This document shows positions 10,792 to 22,292 of a DNA stretch of 51,464 nt, piece after piece (the stretch's first letter is position 1; every line of letters starts with the position of its first letter). The translations under genes and the position numbers were made by a program. The DNA comes from Pleurobrachia bachei (taxonomy: Eukaryota > Ctenophora > Tentaculata > Cydippida > Pleurobrachiidae): assembly GCA_000695325.1 (NCBI GenBank), contig AVPN01000410.1:2827-54290 (forward strand), in the 5' to 3' direction. Below the pieces are notes generated by a model, which saw only the letters and a list, made by a program, of their open reading frames with translations, searched no databases and had not been told where the DNA came from.

Positions 10792-11330
10792 ACTACTACT
10801 GCTGCTAGGAAATACATGAACTGGTTATTTATGTATAGTGGAGAAAGGAGTATTATTATTCCGGGAGGGAGGGGGACGTCGGCTAGGGGTCACATGTAGA
10901 GAGAACCCTTGTTCAATCAGTCTATCCAAATGTTGTACTCTTCTAACAACCTGACTCCTAGTTGGTTACGAAGTCACCCCTTTTATTGCATATATAGCAG
11001 AGGGGTACCTAATTTCATTACCAACGTGACTCCTAGACTATTTCATTAACTGATCAACTATGAAATGCTGCTGCAGTCTGCACACGCACACGTGTGTCGT
11101 GTAACTTTAAGGGGTCAAGATGTTGGCCTATATAATGTTCTAATTGATAGACAAGCTGGCCTTGGCTAGTTCGTTTCATCTATCCTCCCCCAGTTTCATT
11201 TGGCCTCCCCCACTGCTTTGTATTTCATAAAATGACAGAGCGCTCTGTGCGGGTTCAGCTGATCAACTGAAATCACCTGATATTGTATTGCCCTATCTTT
11301 ATGTGTGTGTCTAGACACGCTGCCACCACA

Positions 11331-12040
11331 CGCTGACACACGCAAGTGGCTTGGAATTGATTTGTTGACAGATCTCTACTTTTCTACCTGTTTTGATATT
11401 TTTTACTCACTTATCAACCCTTTGTGTTTGCTTGCCGAATCAAGAATTTGACTAAATGCTGATCAGTTAAAGCCCATCTCTCTTGAATCTAAAATCAGTT
11501 CTTTTAGATTCAAGATTCAAGAGAGATGGGCTTCCACTGATCAGCATTTAGACTACGCCCGGTATATGTACCGTTAAATCGGGGTTCGATCGACTGCTAG
11601 ATCATTATTTCCTTCCCAATCCCAATTCCTTCCTAATATAGCCATTGCACCATGACAACCTACCCTCCCTAATATAGCCATATCGTCATGACGACTCACC
11701 CTTCCTAATATAGCCATGACGACTCACCCCGGAACCCTCCTTTGTGTTTCGTTCTGTTATGCTGCTGTGGCAATAGCTGCCACATTTGGAAATCTCTACG
11801 GAATCGTCAAAATATCCGTAATGTGCAAGGTATGTAAGAAGGGGATGTAATGCAAGGTATGTAGTTACTCCTTTTTATCCGATCTGTTCACTTTCTTACT
11901 TCAAACCCTTCTTTTCATTCCTCGATCCGTGACCTTCATAGCTTCTTAGATCCCCAAACACACTGTAACACGCTGTACATTGGAGCAGCGGGAAGAAGTT
12001 ACCATATATGGAAACTAATCTGTCGGCGCAGGAATGTTAA
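11331..12040. repeat. Promoter-unit repeat, copy B (710 bases)
   Basis: Near-identical partner of 9829-10538. It includes the hairpin (11452-11551), a degenerate MITE end, the short upstream ORFs and the proximal first exon of the receptor gene. Confidence 0.9.
11652..11708 (+). promoter_or_regulatory. Two upstream ORFs created by a tandem repeat of the start-codon region
   Basis: Two ORFs of six codons plus stop, at 11652-11672 (MTTYPP) and 11688-11708 (MTTHPS), precede the receptor start at 11716 (MTTHPG...). All three lie in repeats of one unit containing CCTAATATAGCCAT. Each repeat carries an ATG, and in the first two the next repeat supplies TAA. An identical set lies at 10150-10206. 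If transcribed, they would lower translation of the receptor. Confidence 0.7.
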
Positions 12041-15000
12041 GCTTCCTAACAACCCATGGTTACAGGGACACAGGGTGGCGCGCAATTGGGCAATTGATTG
12101 CAAGCAATTGCACATGCTTGCCCAATCAAAACTTATGAACTGCACTGTTATTTCCCAATCTGTATTCAATTAATTGCAGAAGTATTGCGACGAAGTTGCA
12201 ATTATTTCTTGGTAGGGTATCAGCTAACTATGATGTGTTTCAGATGGCGAATGACAGGGATAAGACTAGTTTACGAAAGACCAACCTACATCTCCTCCTT
12301 CACATGTGTCTCAGTGATATGTTGACAGGGGCTCTGGCTGCCCCTTTTACTGTAATTACACTAGTGATTCAGGTATAGAGACTCCACTTATCCCCCCACG
12401 TATTCAGCTATGAACTAGCGGGTTTTAAATTTAGATATACAGGTAGTAAAAATTAATTGAAAACTGGGTCACTCCCCCCTCTCTCCAGGCTTCAGGGAAC
12501 ACTAATCCGGACATTCCATGGCTACACCGGTACATGTGTAATGTGTCCGGGTTTGTTCAGTGTACCACGTGCCGAATGTCCCTACTTGTTACCATGCTGC
12601 TGGTCACCATACGGGCATTAGCGATATACTCCCCGAAAAAGGTAAAGTGTCGGACCTTTTGAAGTTGTCTCCCCTAACTCGTACATTGAGCTTTATGAAG
12701 CTTTATGTTCTCTCCGGGTTGGATTCATGGTACAGCTCGATTACTCCGACTATCAACATTTGAATGGATGACTTTCTAACATCCATCATCCCCACCATGT
12801 GTTAACCTCCCTTCTCCCCTGCAGCTGTCAGTACGTGGTTTCTACACTGGTATGGTGTACCTTGTTTACAGTCTCTGGATCCTATGTATAGGTAACACAT
12901 TGCTAGGGAGGGGTTAACATAATGTTAACATGTTGCTGTAAATATGATGTTAACCCCTCGGCAAACAATTCTTTTGTGTAGTTCTCATTTCTTTATACTC
13001 CACTTGTTGGGTGAGGGCCGTCTTCCAACTCCACTCCTTTAACCCACACCCAAACCTTTCTCAACAACAACACTCCACTTCAGGTATTGCGCACTAGGGC
13101 AAGGAACCATCGTGTCACATGGTAATACTCTCTGGGGATCTGATGGGATGGTGGGATATCGATGAGATATTCGGGGAGAACGGATTCATAACAGGTACTG
13201 TTAGAATCCCTGTTAGATTTTTCAGCTGCTAATGCTCTTCCTTACGTACAATTCCAATTTGTTGTTGGTGCTTGAAGACATATAGCTCTGATTAGGTTGC
13301 ATGTTTGTGTCCTAGCTCATCTCTTGTAGCTGGTCCCTAGCCCCCTGCATTGTTTCTGATTTACTGACGTCACGGACATGTTCACGAGAACTCTCAAGTT
13401 TTCACGTTCATCTAATCAATGTTATGAGCCCAAACTAAAAGTTCTCTCACTCTTTTTTCTCTATTCACCTCTCTTTTACTCAGTTTCTCATCTAGGAAAT
13501 TGGCCTTCACATATATGCTGATTGGGATTTGTGGTTTTATAGCTCGGTCAGCTTCTGGGGTCAGGGGTCTCATATAATATGAACTGCTAATGAAGGGTCG
13601 GAGATAAGTAATACAAAGTGGTAGTGCAGAACACGTTGTGCAAACTTCTTCAATCTCATCGCCTCTCTCTCTCTCCCCAGGGTATCTACTGGTAGATACG
13701 ATTCCCTTCTTCATCCCGGGCAGTGTAGTACTGATTGGCACTGCAGCGGTTCTCTCCGGCCTGAAACGCATCCAAAGGCAATCTGATGTCCGGAGGAGAT
13801 CACAGGTACTAATTAATTGGTTAATTAAATTTAAGATGACAATGAGAATATGTTCCATTTTGAGATTATTCCTTCAAAACGCATGCCCATTCAAAAACAT
13901 ATCTAAGTATCCCCACCCAAGCTAACTCCACCCCCCCTCCAGGTGACTGCCATGGCATCTGGTACTACAGCAGCTGTATTACCACCCCGAGCACCCTCTG
14001 GTAAGAGGGTACACTGCCACTACCAGGCTGCAATTACCACACTACTGGTAGCAGCGCTGTTTCTCGTGTCATATGGCATGTGGTGGATAACGAGCGTCAT
14101 CACCCTACTAGCTGAGGTGAGGTTCTAACACGACGTGCTGTGAGATCGAGTTCATTAATTTCGAAATTTGAGAAGCTAGGATTAAACTAGAATATGAAAA
14201 GTTTCAATATACAAGCTGGAGTAAAATACCTAGCGTGATATACAAACGACAACGAATAATACAACTCACACTAGGAGAGGGATACATAGCTGAGAAGAAG
14301 CCTTTGTTAGACGGGTTGCATAATCGCATAATGCTGACGTCATTGTGAAAACTAATACTAAGAGAGAGAGGAGACTAATTGTTAGGGGAGGGGCTTAAAA
14401 AGTGGAAAACCTACTATAAACTAGAAAATATCTTGATATGTATCAGTAATTCCTAACCTTGGAACAAGTCTCTTAGGCTATACTATTCTAACCCCTCTCC
14501 AACTCCCCTGATCTAGGCAGGCGTGATCGAAATGCCAGACTCATTCAAGCTGATTAAAGGACAACACAACATTACCATAATGCTATCACACGGCTTTATG
14601 GTCTATCTAAACTGCGCTGCTAACCCAATTCTATACCACTTCAGGTTAGTGTACTCTAGCTTATACTCTATTTCATATTTACGATGGTGGGGGGAGGTTC
14701 CTACCAGTTCGGCTCAGAATATTTATTTGCCTAGCTGGTAATATCGGTCAACGATCAAATCTATAGTTAAACAATCCATGCAGAAGAAAAGTAGAATGGT
14801 AGTTATAGGCAGTGGCAAATATCGGTAGAATGATAGTAGGCAGCATCTCGGTAAAATGGTAGTGGGACAGTCTGTGACGTCTGAGTGACATTTTCTCATT
14901 CAGATGCTGACTGTCCCTAGTACAATATGTAGGCAGTGATAAGCCGGGGCTGTGAAGTCATCATGTTCGGTATAAATGAGCTATCTACACATTCCAAGAT

Positions 15001-15745
15001 AAGCTGATATAATCAGAATTCAGAAAAGTGAAATCATCGAAAAGTGCTTGTGAGATTATATGTGCTAACAATTGAAAAGTATGAAGCAGACAAATTGAGA
15101 AGAAGTAGAAGTGGTACTGGTAGTGCCAGCAGAACAACCACTGGTAGTTCCGCGGTCAGGCCAAATTGAAAGAAATGAGAATAGGGTCAGGCCAATGCTC
15201 TGACAGTACAGTTCTGATATAATTTATATTCCATTTTGTTGACGTAGTACAATTCACTTAACGTGTGTTTATTTAGTTAGGTCAACAATATCTATCGGGT
15301 CTGATTAGGTTCCAATTACATCATGATCAGTTCAAAGACTTAACCCGGGAGGGGTGTTTACCAGTATATTAGTTGTGAAACCGGTTATGACCAGATATTT
15401 CAAGATAATAACCTCTATACTACACAGCATACCAGTTTCAAACGACACCTAATGAGTCTCAAAAGCAGTAGCACTCCCCCTCTCCCCTCAGATTGTTTAA
15501 TGTGAGACGACCGGACAGGACTAGGAAGGTGTCTTTCTCAACCCTGGACACCAAGATGGGAAAGATGTCTGGATATTTCAAGAAACATACCAATACCGTA
15601 TCAACCGCCTCCAAGAACAACAATTTACCTGAGGTGAGTTATCACATGGCCCCTCGGCTGATCAATGTTACATCTCCTCACGTATATACAACTTATTAAA
15701 CGTATGCCTGTCCTACAGAAGCACGTGAAAATTTGCATCTGCTGA
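11716..15745 (+). CDS. Rhodopsin-type (class A) G-protein-coupled receptor, orphan
   Basis: Exons: 11716-11829, 12244-12372, 12489-12641, 12825-12891 (or 12832-12885), 13084-13194 (or from 13098), 13681-13805, 13943-14116, 14517-14644, 15492-15633, 15719-15745. The receptor is about 350 residues. TM1 has FGNLYG. TM2 has HMCLSDMLTG with the conserved Asp. TM3 begins after a Cys (YMCNV) and ends in TIRALAIY where Asp-Arg-Tyr is usual. TM5 has DTIPFFIP. TM6 lacks the usual CWxP. TM7 ends with NPILY (NPxxY). The tail is basic and ends KICIC, so it could be lipidated. The N-terminus is only about ten residues. The splice between exons 4 and 5 is ambiguous: the strongest consensus sites leave an in-frame stop, while an alternative phase-0 pair keeps the frame open. 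It has two possible first exons. Ligand unknown. Confidence 0.85.
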
Positions 15746-16610
15746 TGGTACCCACGGTTCTGGTTCGATTAGGAACAGATTACAATGTGTGTTATGTATG
15801 AGCACTATAGCAAACTGAGAATTGGGGTGGGGGCGCTAAAATGCTAAAAAATATAATTTGTCCAAATTGATAAAAAATGATTTAATTCGTTACACCGCAT
15901 GAACTGATGGGAAAAAACGCGCCATGCTACAGCTGAAGCAAGCTGTTTCTTTTTTCTTACCACACCAGGATTTTATGTTGCTTCAATTGCTCTATATACG
16001 TGTTGATGACCTGTACTTCTCCTGATGATCATATCTGTATCTTATCTTATATCTCTCCTCTCGCTATGTTGTATGTATTTTGAGTAAGGGATTACTCAAC
16101 AATTGTTTATGTTTTTAGCATCTGAACGTGCTTGCTTTCTGTGTCTACTGAAGCTGCATATGTCCGCCTACAGCAGCAGCTTTATAATTTCCTCACGACC
16201 TCCATTGCCCAGCATACCTCCCTGTGTGTATAGGATAGTGGCAGTTGCACGACAAGACGGACCTCCCTGCAGAACCACATCATCCCTCCAACTTCTGATC
16301 TCAACTCCGATCACCAGGCCCCACATGCACCACCTATAGTTCGCTCTTTGTGGGAGAGAGCGGTGGAGTGGCTCTGGGGAGGTAGGAAAAGGGATCAAAT
16401 GAGCAGTAGCACTGTGTTGAACAACCCTCAAAAAGAGACTATTTCATCCCTTGGTGTAGTTGTAGAGTCATGATGACAAAGACATTGATATTTAATTGTT
16501 ATAAAAACGATAATTCGGTAGAAAACAATATTTCGCTGACCCGCTATCTCTCAGATAATTGTTAGAGATTTCATTTCTTTCATTTGTTTTCAACAATATC
16601 ATTGAGTCTA
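15746..16610. other. Intergenic region between convergent receptor and CH-ankyrin genes
   Basis: The two genes end towards each other here. An open frame at 16103-16339 is Pro/Ser-rich (contains PPLPSIPPCVY) and could be an alternative receptor 3' exon, but I see no decisive splice support. The rest is AT-rich with nothing recognisable. Confidence 0.5.
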
Positions 16611-19600
16611 TTATTTTACTTTTCTACCCTTCAGATCATCTTTTCTGAGCTTCTCCTTGATGTCCCGGACGAGGTTTCGTTCCGCGTTCAAACTGCACTG
16701 CTTCAGCAGGGTCTCAGAGGAATCATCCAAAATAGAACCTATAGGAGAGTATTGGTTTGTACCACGGCCAGTGCAGGTGACATGAGGCATGAGGCATGTG
16801 TATCAGTGGAGTCATCCAAAATATAAACTACTACTACTAGGAGTGGAATTGTATGGTTTGGGGTTCACAATTTAGAGATTTCACATCTAAAACTCGATCC
16901 AACAGATTATAGGCACATGTCCAGTTCCCAAATAGTGACATATACTGTGACATGTCCAGAAAGGTACAGTACTATGCGGCATACAATGTCATACTATTAT
17001 GACATGTTGTGCTACTAAGCTACTCAGTTCTGCAGCTGCACTTAGTACAAATATGTATACAGTACTGGGCCACCTAGACGTATGGTTTTGTTGCTTTTAC
17101 ATCCTTGTATTGTGTTTTTAGATAGACAAAAGTAAAACTCTCTGTACAAACAACAGAAAACACGAGTCATGTAGGGAGGGTATAACACTAATTGTTCTTA
17201 CGTGATATCCACTCTGAAAAGTCGTCTAGATGTTGGAAGGGTAGTTTGTCATGTAGATCCTTGATCGTCTTCTCCGCTCCATTCTCTGCAATTGTCAATT
17301 ATTAAAAGTGTGAATTTCATGGACACAGGCTACTCATTGTGAAATCTAACGAACCTATAAGATGTTTAGCAGCGTGTATGTTTCTGTGTTTCACAGCAGC
17401 GAACAGTGCCGTCTGTCCCTCCCTGTTTTTAGCGTTAACATTCGCTCCACTCTTCACCAAGAGGGCCAGCAACTGAGAGAGAGGGGCCGGAGTCATGAAT
17501 CAGTGATTACCAGTGACTCTGACTCATGGAAATGTGATCTGTTTAAGTTTTATGAGCCACAGTTGAACTGTGACAGTTCATAAAGAGAGGGCCCAGGTAG
17601 GGGCCTTTATGAATCAGTCAAAAATTGACGCATTATATGCATTTGTCGATAGAGAAATTGCAATTCATGATGAACAGGTCGTGACAAAATGAATCGAATT
17701 ACGTCTCTCTACTAAAAGTAATTTTATCCCAATACCAAATATAACCAACCTCAAGTGTCTCCACAGACTCGGTTGTCACGTGGATGAGGGGGTCTCCAGT
17801 TTTCTCATAGCAAGCATTCACATCTGCCCCCTCGTTGATAAGCAGCTCAGCCATCTCCGTCTTACTGCGAATAGTTCTGTCTGTACACAGCAGCAGCTCC
17901 TTTAGCAAATCAGTCGCCTCGTCTGGGGGGATTTGTCATTAGGTATGCTGGTAATGGAGGAGTAATTGGGAGCTAGTAATTAGGGGAATAATTAGCTACA
18001 TCGTGGGTATATAATTAATACCGTCAATGTCTTATAAAGTTACTTTTCATCAGAGTGTCAGGCACAGTTTTGTAACGCTAAATTTGCTTTTCAATTCAGA
18101 TAGATTGTTTCTCAATTCTTCAGTTCTCTAAATTAATTGTATGCTTTCGACACACCCCAATCTATCAATTCTAGAGTAAGTTTCACAACTATGTTTTACT
18201 CGCTGCAATGGCAGACAAGTACAAATTTCACACACATGTCTTTGTGTCAATATGAACACCTTCATGCAAATTGCATGACCCAACCGATAGTGAGAGAAGG
18301 AGAGAGAGCCCTAGACTTAGAGCTGCACCAAACAGAGAGCCCTATAGCTCTGCACCCCCTGTAATATTGGAGAGCTGAGGGTTACAGCTGCATGCACTGG
18401 ACAGGTACATGTTTCTTCTCGCACCCATCAATTGGTGGGTGCTATTACTTTGCACCTAGACGTCGTTCAATACCCATCATGTGACAACCTCCCCCCTTCG
18501 TGCGACATGCTGCAATGGACATATATGTGTACCTTGACCGAGTGGGTCATTGCTAACTGTTCAAAGGTTCACTTTTGTTGTGCTTGTTATGTTAAATAAA
18601 AAGCTAGTACAACTTAACTTAACCAGCTAAAAGAGCGAAGTATGAACAATTTAAGTTTCTTACTCCTGCTGTTAAGCAAACGGGGCCGGCTTTATGAAGT
18701 TTTCTGTACTTACCATCAACATAGTAAGTTCTCTGTACTTACCATCTATTAATCTGATGTTAACACTAAGAAGCCACTGTGCACATTTGAAGTTGTCGTA
18801 GTGGAGGGCTAGGTAGGTAAGGGAGGCGGTTTGGGAGTGTTCTGCTAGGATATCCCTGATCTCATCTGGCTTGTCCTGCATCAGCAGCATTATGTAATCC
18901 GCCCTGCCCTGGGGGATAAAGTTGGGGAATTGACAGTTGTTGAAAAGCATAGGGGATAAAGTTGTTAGTAAGCATCTAGGTAAGGTGTTGTACATGCTCC
19001 TTGAGTCGCTTGACACTGTGTCCGTGCTCCGTGATCATTTTAACATGTTCCTTGATGAACATATTGGTAATGTTGTCTAAAAAGCTATCAGAAAGTTCCA
19101 TATGCTCCTCAATATACCTCGATGGCGCAGTAGTGTAGGGGCATGTAGCCTTTATTGTTAACAATGCTCAATGAGGCTCCATAATGTGCCAGGACCTCCG
19201 CCACGTCAATCTGGTTGTCAGCGCACCCCGCCCGTCCACTGAAACATATAAGATATCAACGATTCTGTAGAGCGTCAAGTGGCCATAAATGAGCTTTCCA
19301 AAATGGGTATCTATGTGGCTAGTTTCTGAGTTTGTGATTCCTAGCAGTAGCGATAGCACGGTATAGATTCAGGTTGACGGTTGCATTGATGTGAGCTTCT
19401 AATGATTCAATATACGAAGTTTCACGAATGCTCTAGTCTCTGCACTTGCTTCAAGTCCATACCGTGTAGAAAATGAAACTTATGAACGTTTATTATAAGT
19501 TTCAATTTCTCATGGAGCAGGTGCTGTAGAAACGTGGTGAAAAGTTGTTCGGTGTGGCGCCTGTTTAGTTAAATCTTCAGATTGAGAGAGAGGGAGGGGA

Positions 19601-22292
19601 GGGAGAAAGAGAACTCTACTCGGCATATTATAATAAAAAAGGGCGGGGGAGTAACTACGATATATGAACCTGCAACTAGGTACGTGCAAGCAATACAATT
19701 ACAATCTGACCTACCTGCAGAGATAGTGAACTGGTGTATCACCGAGAGAATCCATCGCGTTCACATGTGCTCCCTTTTCAATAAGCACCTAGAGGGAGGA
19801 GGAGGAATTATTTTTCAATAAGCACCTAGATCAGGGAGGAGGAATTATTTTTAGCAATGCATCGGCTCATCGCCTCAACGAATGGACTATGGTATGAAGT
19901 ACCGAATATTAGACTAGTACGGTACTATTATAATAATCAAAAGTTCCAGCACGGTATTTACAGATATTGTTGCTTTCCGTAATCCTGTAATTGAAACTCG
20001 GCCATGTGAAGTATGAAAACGTGTATTTGCAGGAAATCTCTCTGGTATAAAAGGAGGATTGGGATTTGTGATAAGTTCACTGACGGGAGCTTCTTTCAGC
20101 TTTCACGGTCGTTTCCCAATGTGGGACTAGAAAGTAGAAATGTGGCCATGATGTCTGATAGATACAGTATAAATGACTAAGGATCAGGGTTCAGGGTCCC
20201 ATGGTGTCTTATTCTAGTGGGGGTGGGGTGACATGTCGTGATCCGCCTAATAGGCATAGGACGCAGCTTGTTAAATGTGTCTACTGTTGTCAGAAGCCCC
20301 CCTCTTCCCTGTCTGGGTATGATAAGCTCTATTATATCTCTATAATGATTCACGTTGGTCCATCTAATGATCGAGAGTGTTCAGTGTTCACCCACCGTAC
20401 CGCATGTTGCTCCGATCCTGTGGCGGTATTCAATGATGTTGCTTCACCCGTTGTTTCATGATGTGACATCACACACACAAGACTTGATCTGTCCGTTGAG
20501 TCTATAATATTTTCAATTGTCTATCTATCTACCACCTCGCCATGTTCCATATAGTTTTCTAATCTGGTAACTTGATGTGTCTTCGCAGCCCGAATAGGTG
20601 TTCATCTCATACAAGACTCGGTCAAGTTAACCAGATAACTTTACTAGTTACTTTTTCAATTTAAGAAACAGCTTGTGATTAACACTAAAATGTTACCTGA
20701 CAGGTAGGCACATCACACACATAATGGAGTGGTGTAGCCCCGGCTCTGTCTGTGGTCCTCACTGACACTCCCATCTCAGTTAGTACCTCTATTACCGGGA
20801 TAGCACCAAACTTTGCTGCCACGTGAAGGGCCGTCATTCCCTCAAAACACCTGAGATAATATATTTCATGAAGGAGCACTTCGTAAGAATTCGACGCGAT
20901 ATTTCTAAAACATAATAGAGATATCCAAAGGCCGGATATAATATTCCCTATAGCCTTATAGCCTTGTGACAAAGAACATCTCCACCCCTAACGATTATAT
21001 GTGGGGGCGTGGGTGTGGTTAAACCCTACTATAAATATATCATGTGTTGTAAGCTTGTTGTGCAGTAGTGCCCATGTTGTTGAGAGAGACACGTCTTCTC
21101 ATGCGGTGTGTGAATTCGTACATGTAAGGCAGATCTGAACAGCAGACATTTCGGCAGGTCTACAGTCTCTCCTAGCTGACACTATAGCTTTACTAAGTCA
21201 GATAAATACAAGTTTAGTTATGATTACTTATTGAATTGTGTGTATGTATATGTGAAATTCTCTCGTGACGATCCTATCTGATGTTTGATTTCTTTCCTCC
21301 AATTAATCGTATAACCTTAATGAAAACACACATGTCACTTGTCAGCTGATAGATTTTGGATGATTTGTTTTGGTTTCCGCGTTTATGTCAGAGAGTGATA
21401 GCCTAATTAATAGCCTATATATACGTCAAACATACTACGGTCATTGCACTTTACCTTGACCGTGTTGTGGATAGCTCGTTGACCTTGTACTTGTGGTCCA
21501 GAACAAACTTGTTGAGCTGGTCCATGTCTCCTGATAGCACGCTGATACTGCTTTGTTTTATGTACTGGTAGTGTTCCACCAACACATCCCTGTAGAGATA
21601 GAGACTGTTAGAAGGGGCCTGTTATAGGAACTATTAGGGGATTGTGAGAATTAGGTGCAGATTTATATTTCGCAACTCTATAAATTCATTTTCTCTTTAT
21701 AGCAATTTCAAGATTAAAGTGCAGAGAGGCAATTCAGCAGCAGCCCCAATTGAACCACATAACCGGTTTCGCCTGCAGCACAGTGCAGCACGTATATAAC
21801 TACAATTTGGGTAGGACCACATAATATACGGTATATTAGAGCTGGGGTTGCCCTGTGTTAATTGGATATGCGGTTAGCCGGCTAGGTTTCATTTAATATG
21901 CCCTATTTAACCATGGTTCTGCTCGTTGAGTAGTCTTCTGCGGTTTATCAATTAATCATTTCTCCCTCCGAAATTCATAGATATAAAAGCCATACCATAG
22001 TCACAGCTAGACCCGTCGAATCGTTCGTGTTGCCTCCCGGTATACTCAAAGTCTATTATGTACCCCAGAATTGGGTAATATTTCCCGCTGTCTACAGGGA
22101 AGTTTATTATTTTCAAAGCCGATATAATTACCTGAATTTTTCATTGTTCATCATCTCCAGGACGGATTTCTGGTAGAGATTCTTGGTGAAGACATCAGCT
22201 CCCCACTCTATCAGTAGTTTACACATTAGTCTGTCGGACCGCTCTGCCGCTATGAAGAAGGGTGTCTTACCTTTCTTGTTCCTTGTTTCAAT
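16611..22292 (-). CDS. Ankyrin-repeat 3' part of the CH-ankyrin gene (single copy)
   Basis: Exons in transcription order: 22132-22292, 21455-21589, 20697-20850, 19715-19788, 19118-19238, 18743-18908, 17750-17922, 17355-17472, 17202-17285, 16611-16738. Recognisable ankyrin signatures: KGKTPFFIAAERSD, GMTALHVAAKFGAIPVIEVL, GATPLHYVCD, VLIEKGAHVNAMDSLGDTPV, KGYMPLHYCAIE, LLINEGADVNA, LVKSGANVNAKNREGQTALF. The last exon is a charged Lys/Asp-rich tail (about 41 residues) ending KGRKVK. Every junction keeps phase. A 35-base tandem duplication next to the acceptor at 19788 repeats the sequence around the exon edge (19770-19850). The intervening introns (for example 17923-18742, 19789-20696, 20851-21454) show no other gene. 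Confidence 0.85.

Noticed and set aside
20040-20060. TATAAAA-like promoter near 20047 on the plus strand
   Set aside because: It lies in an intron of the minus-strand gene and no plus-strand coding exon follows.
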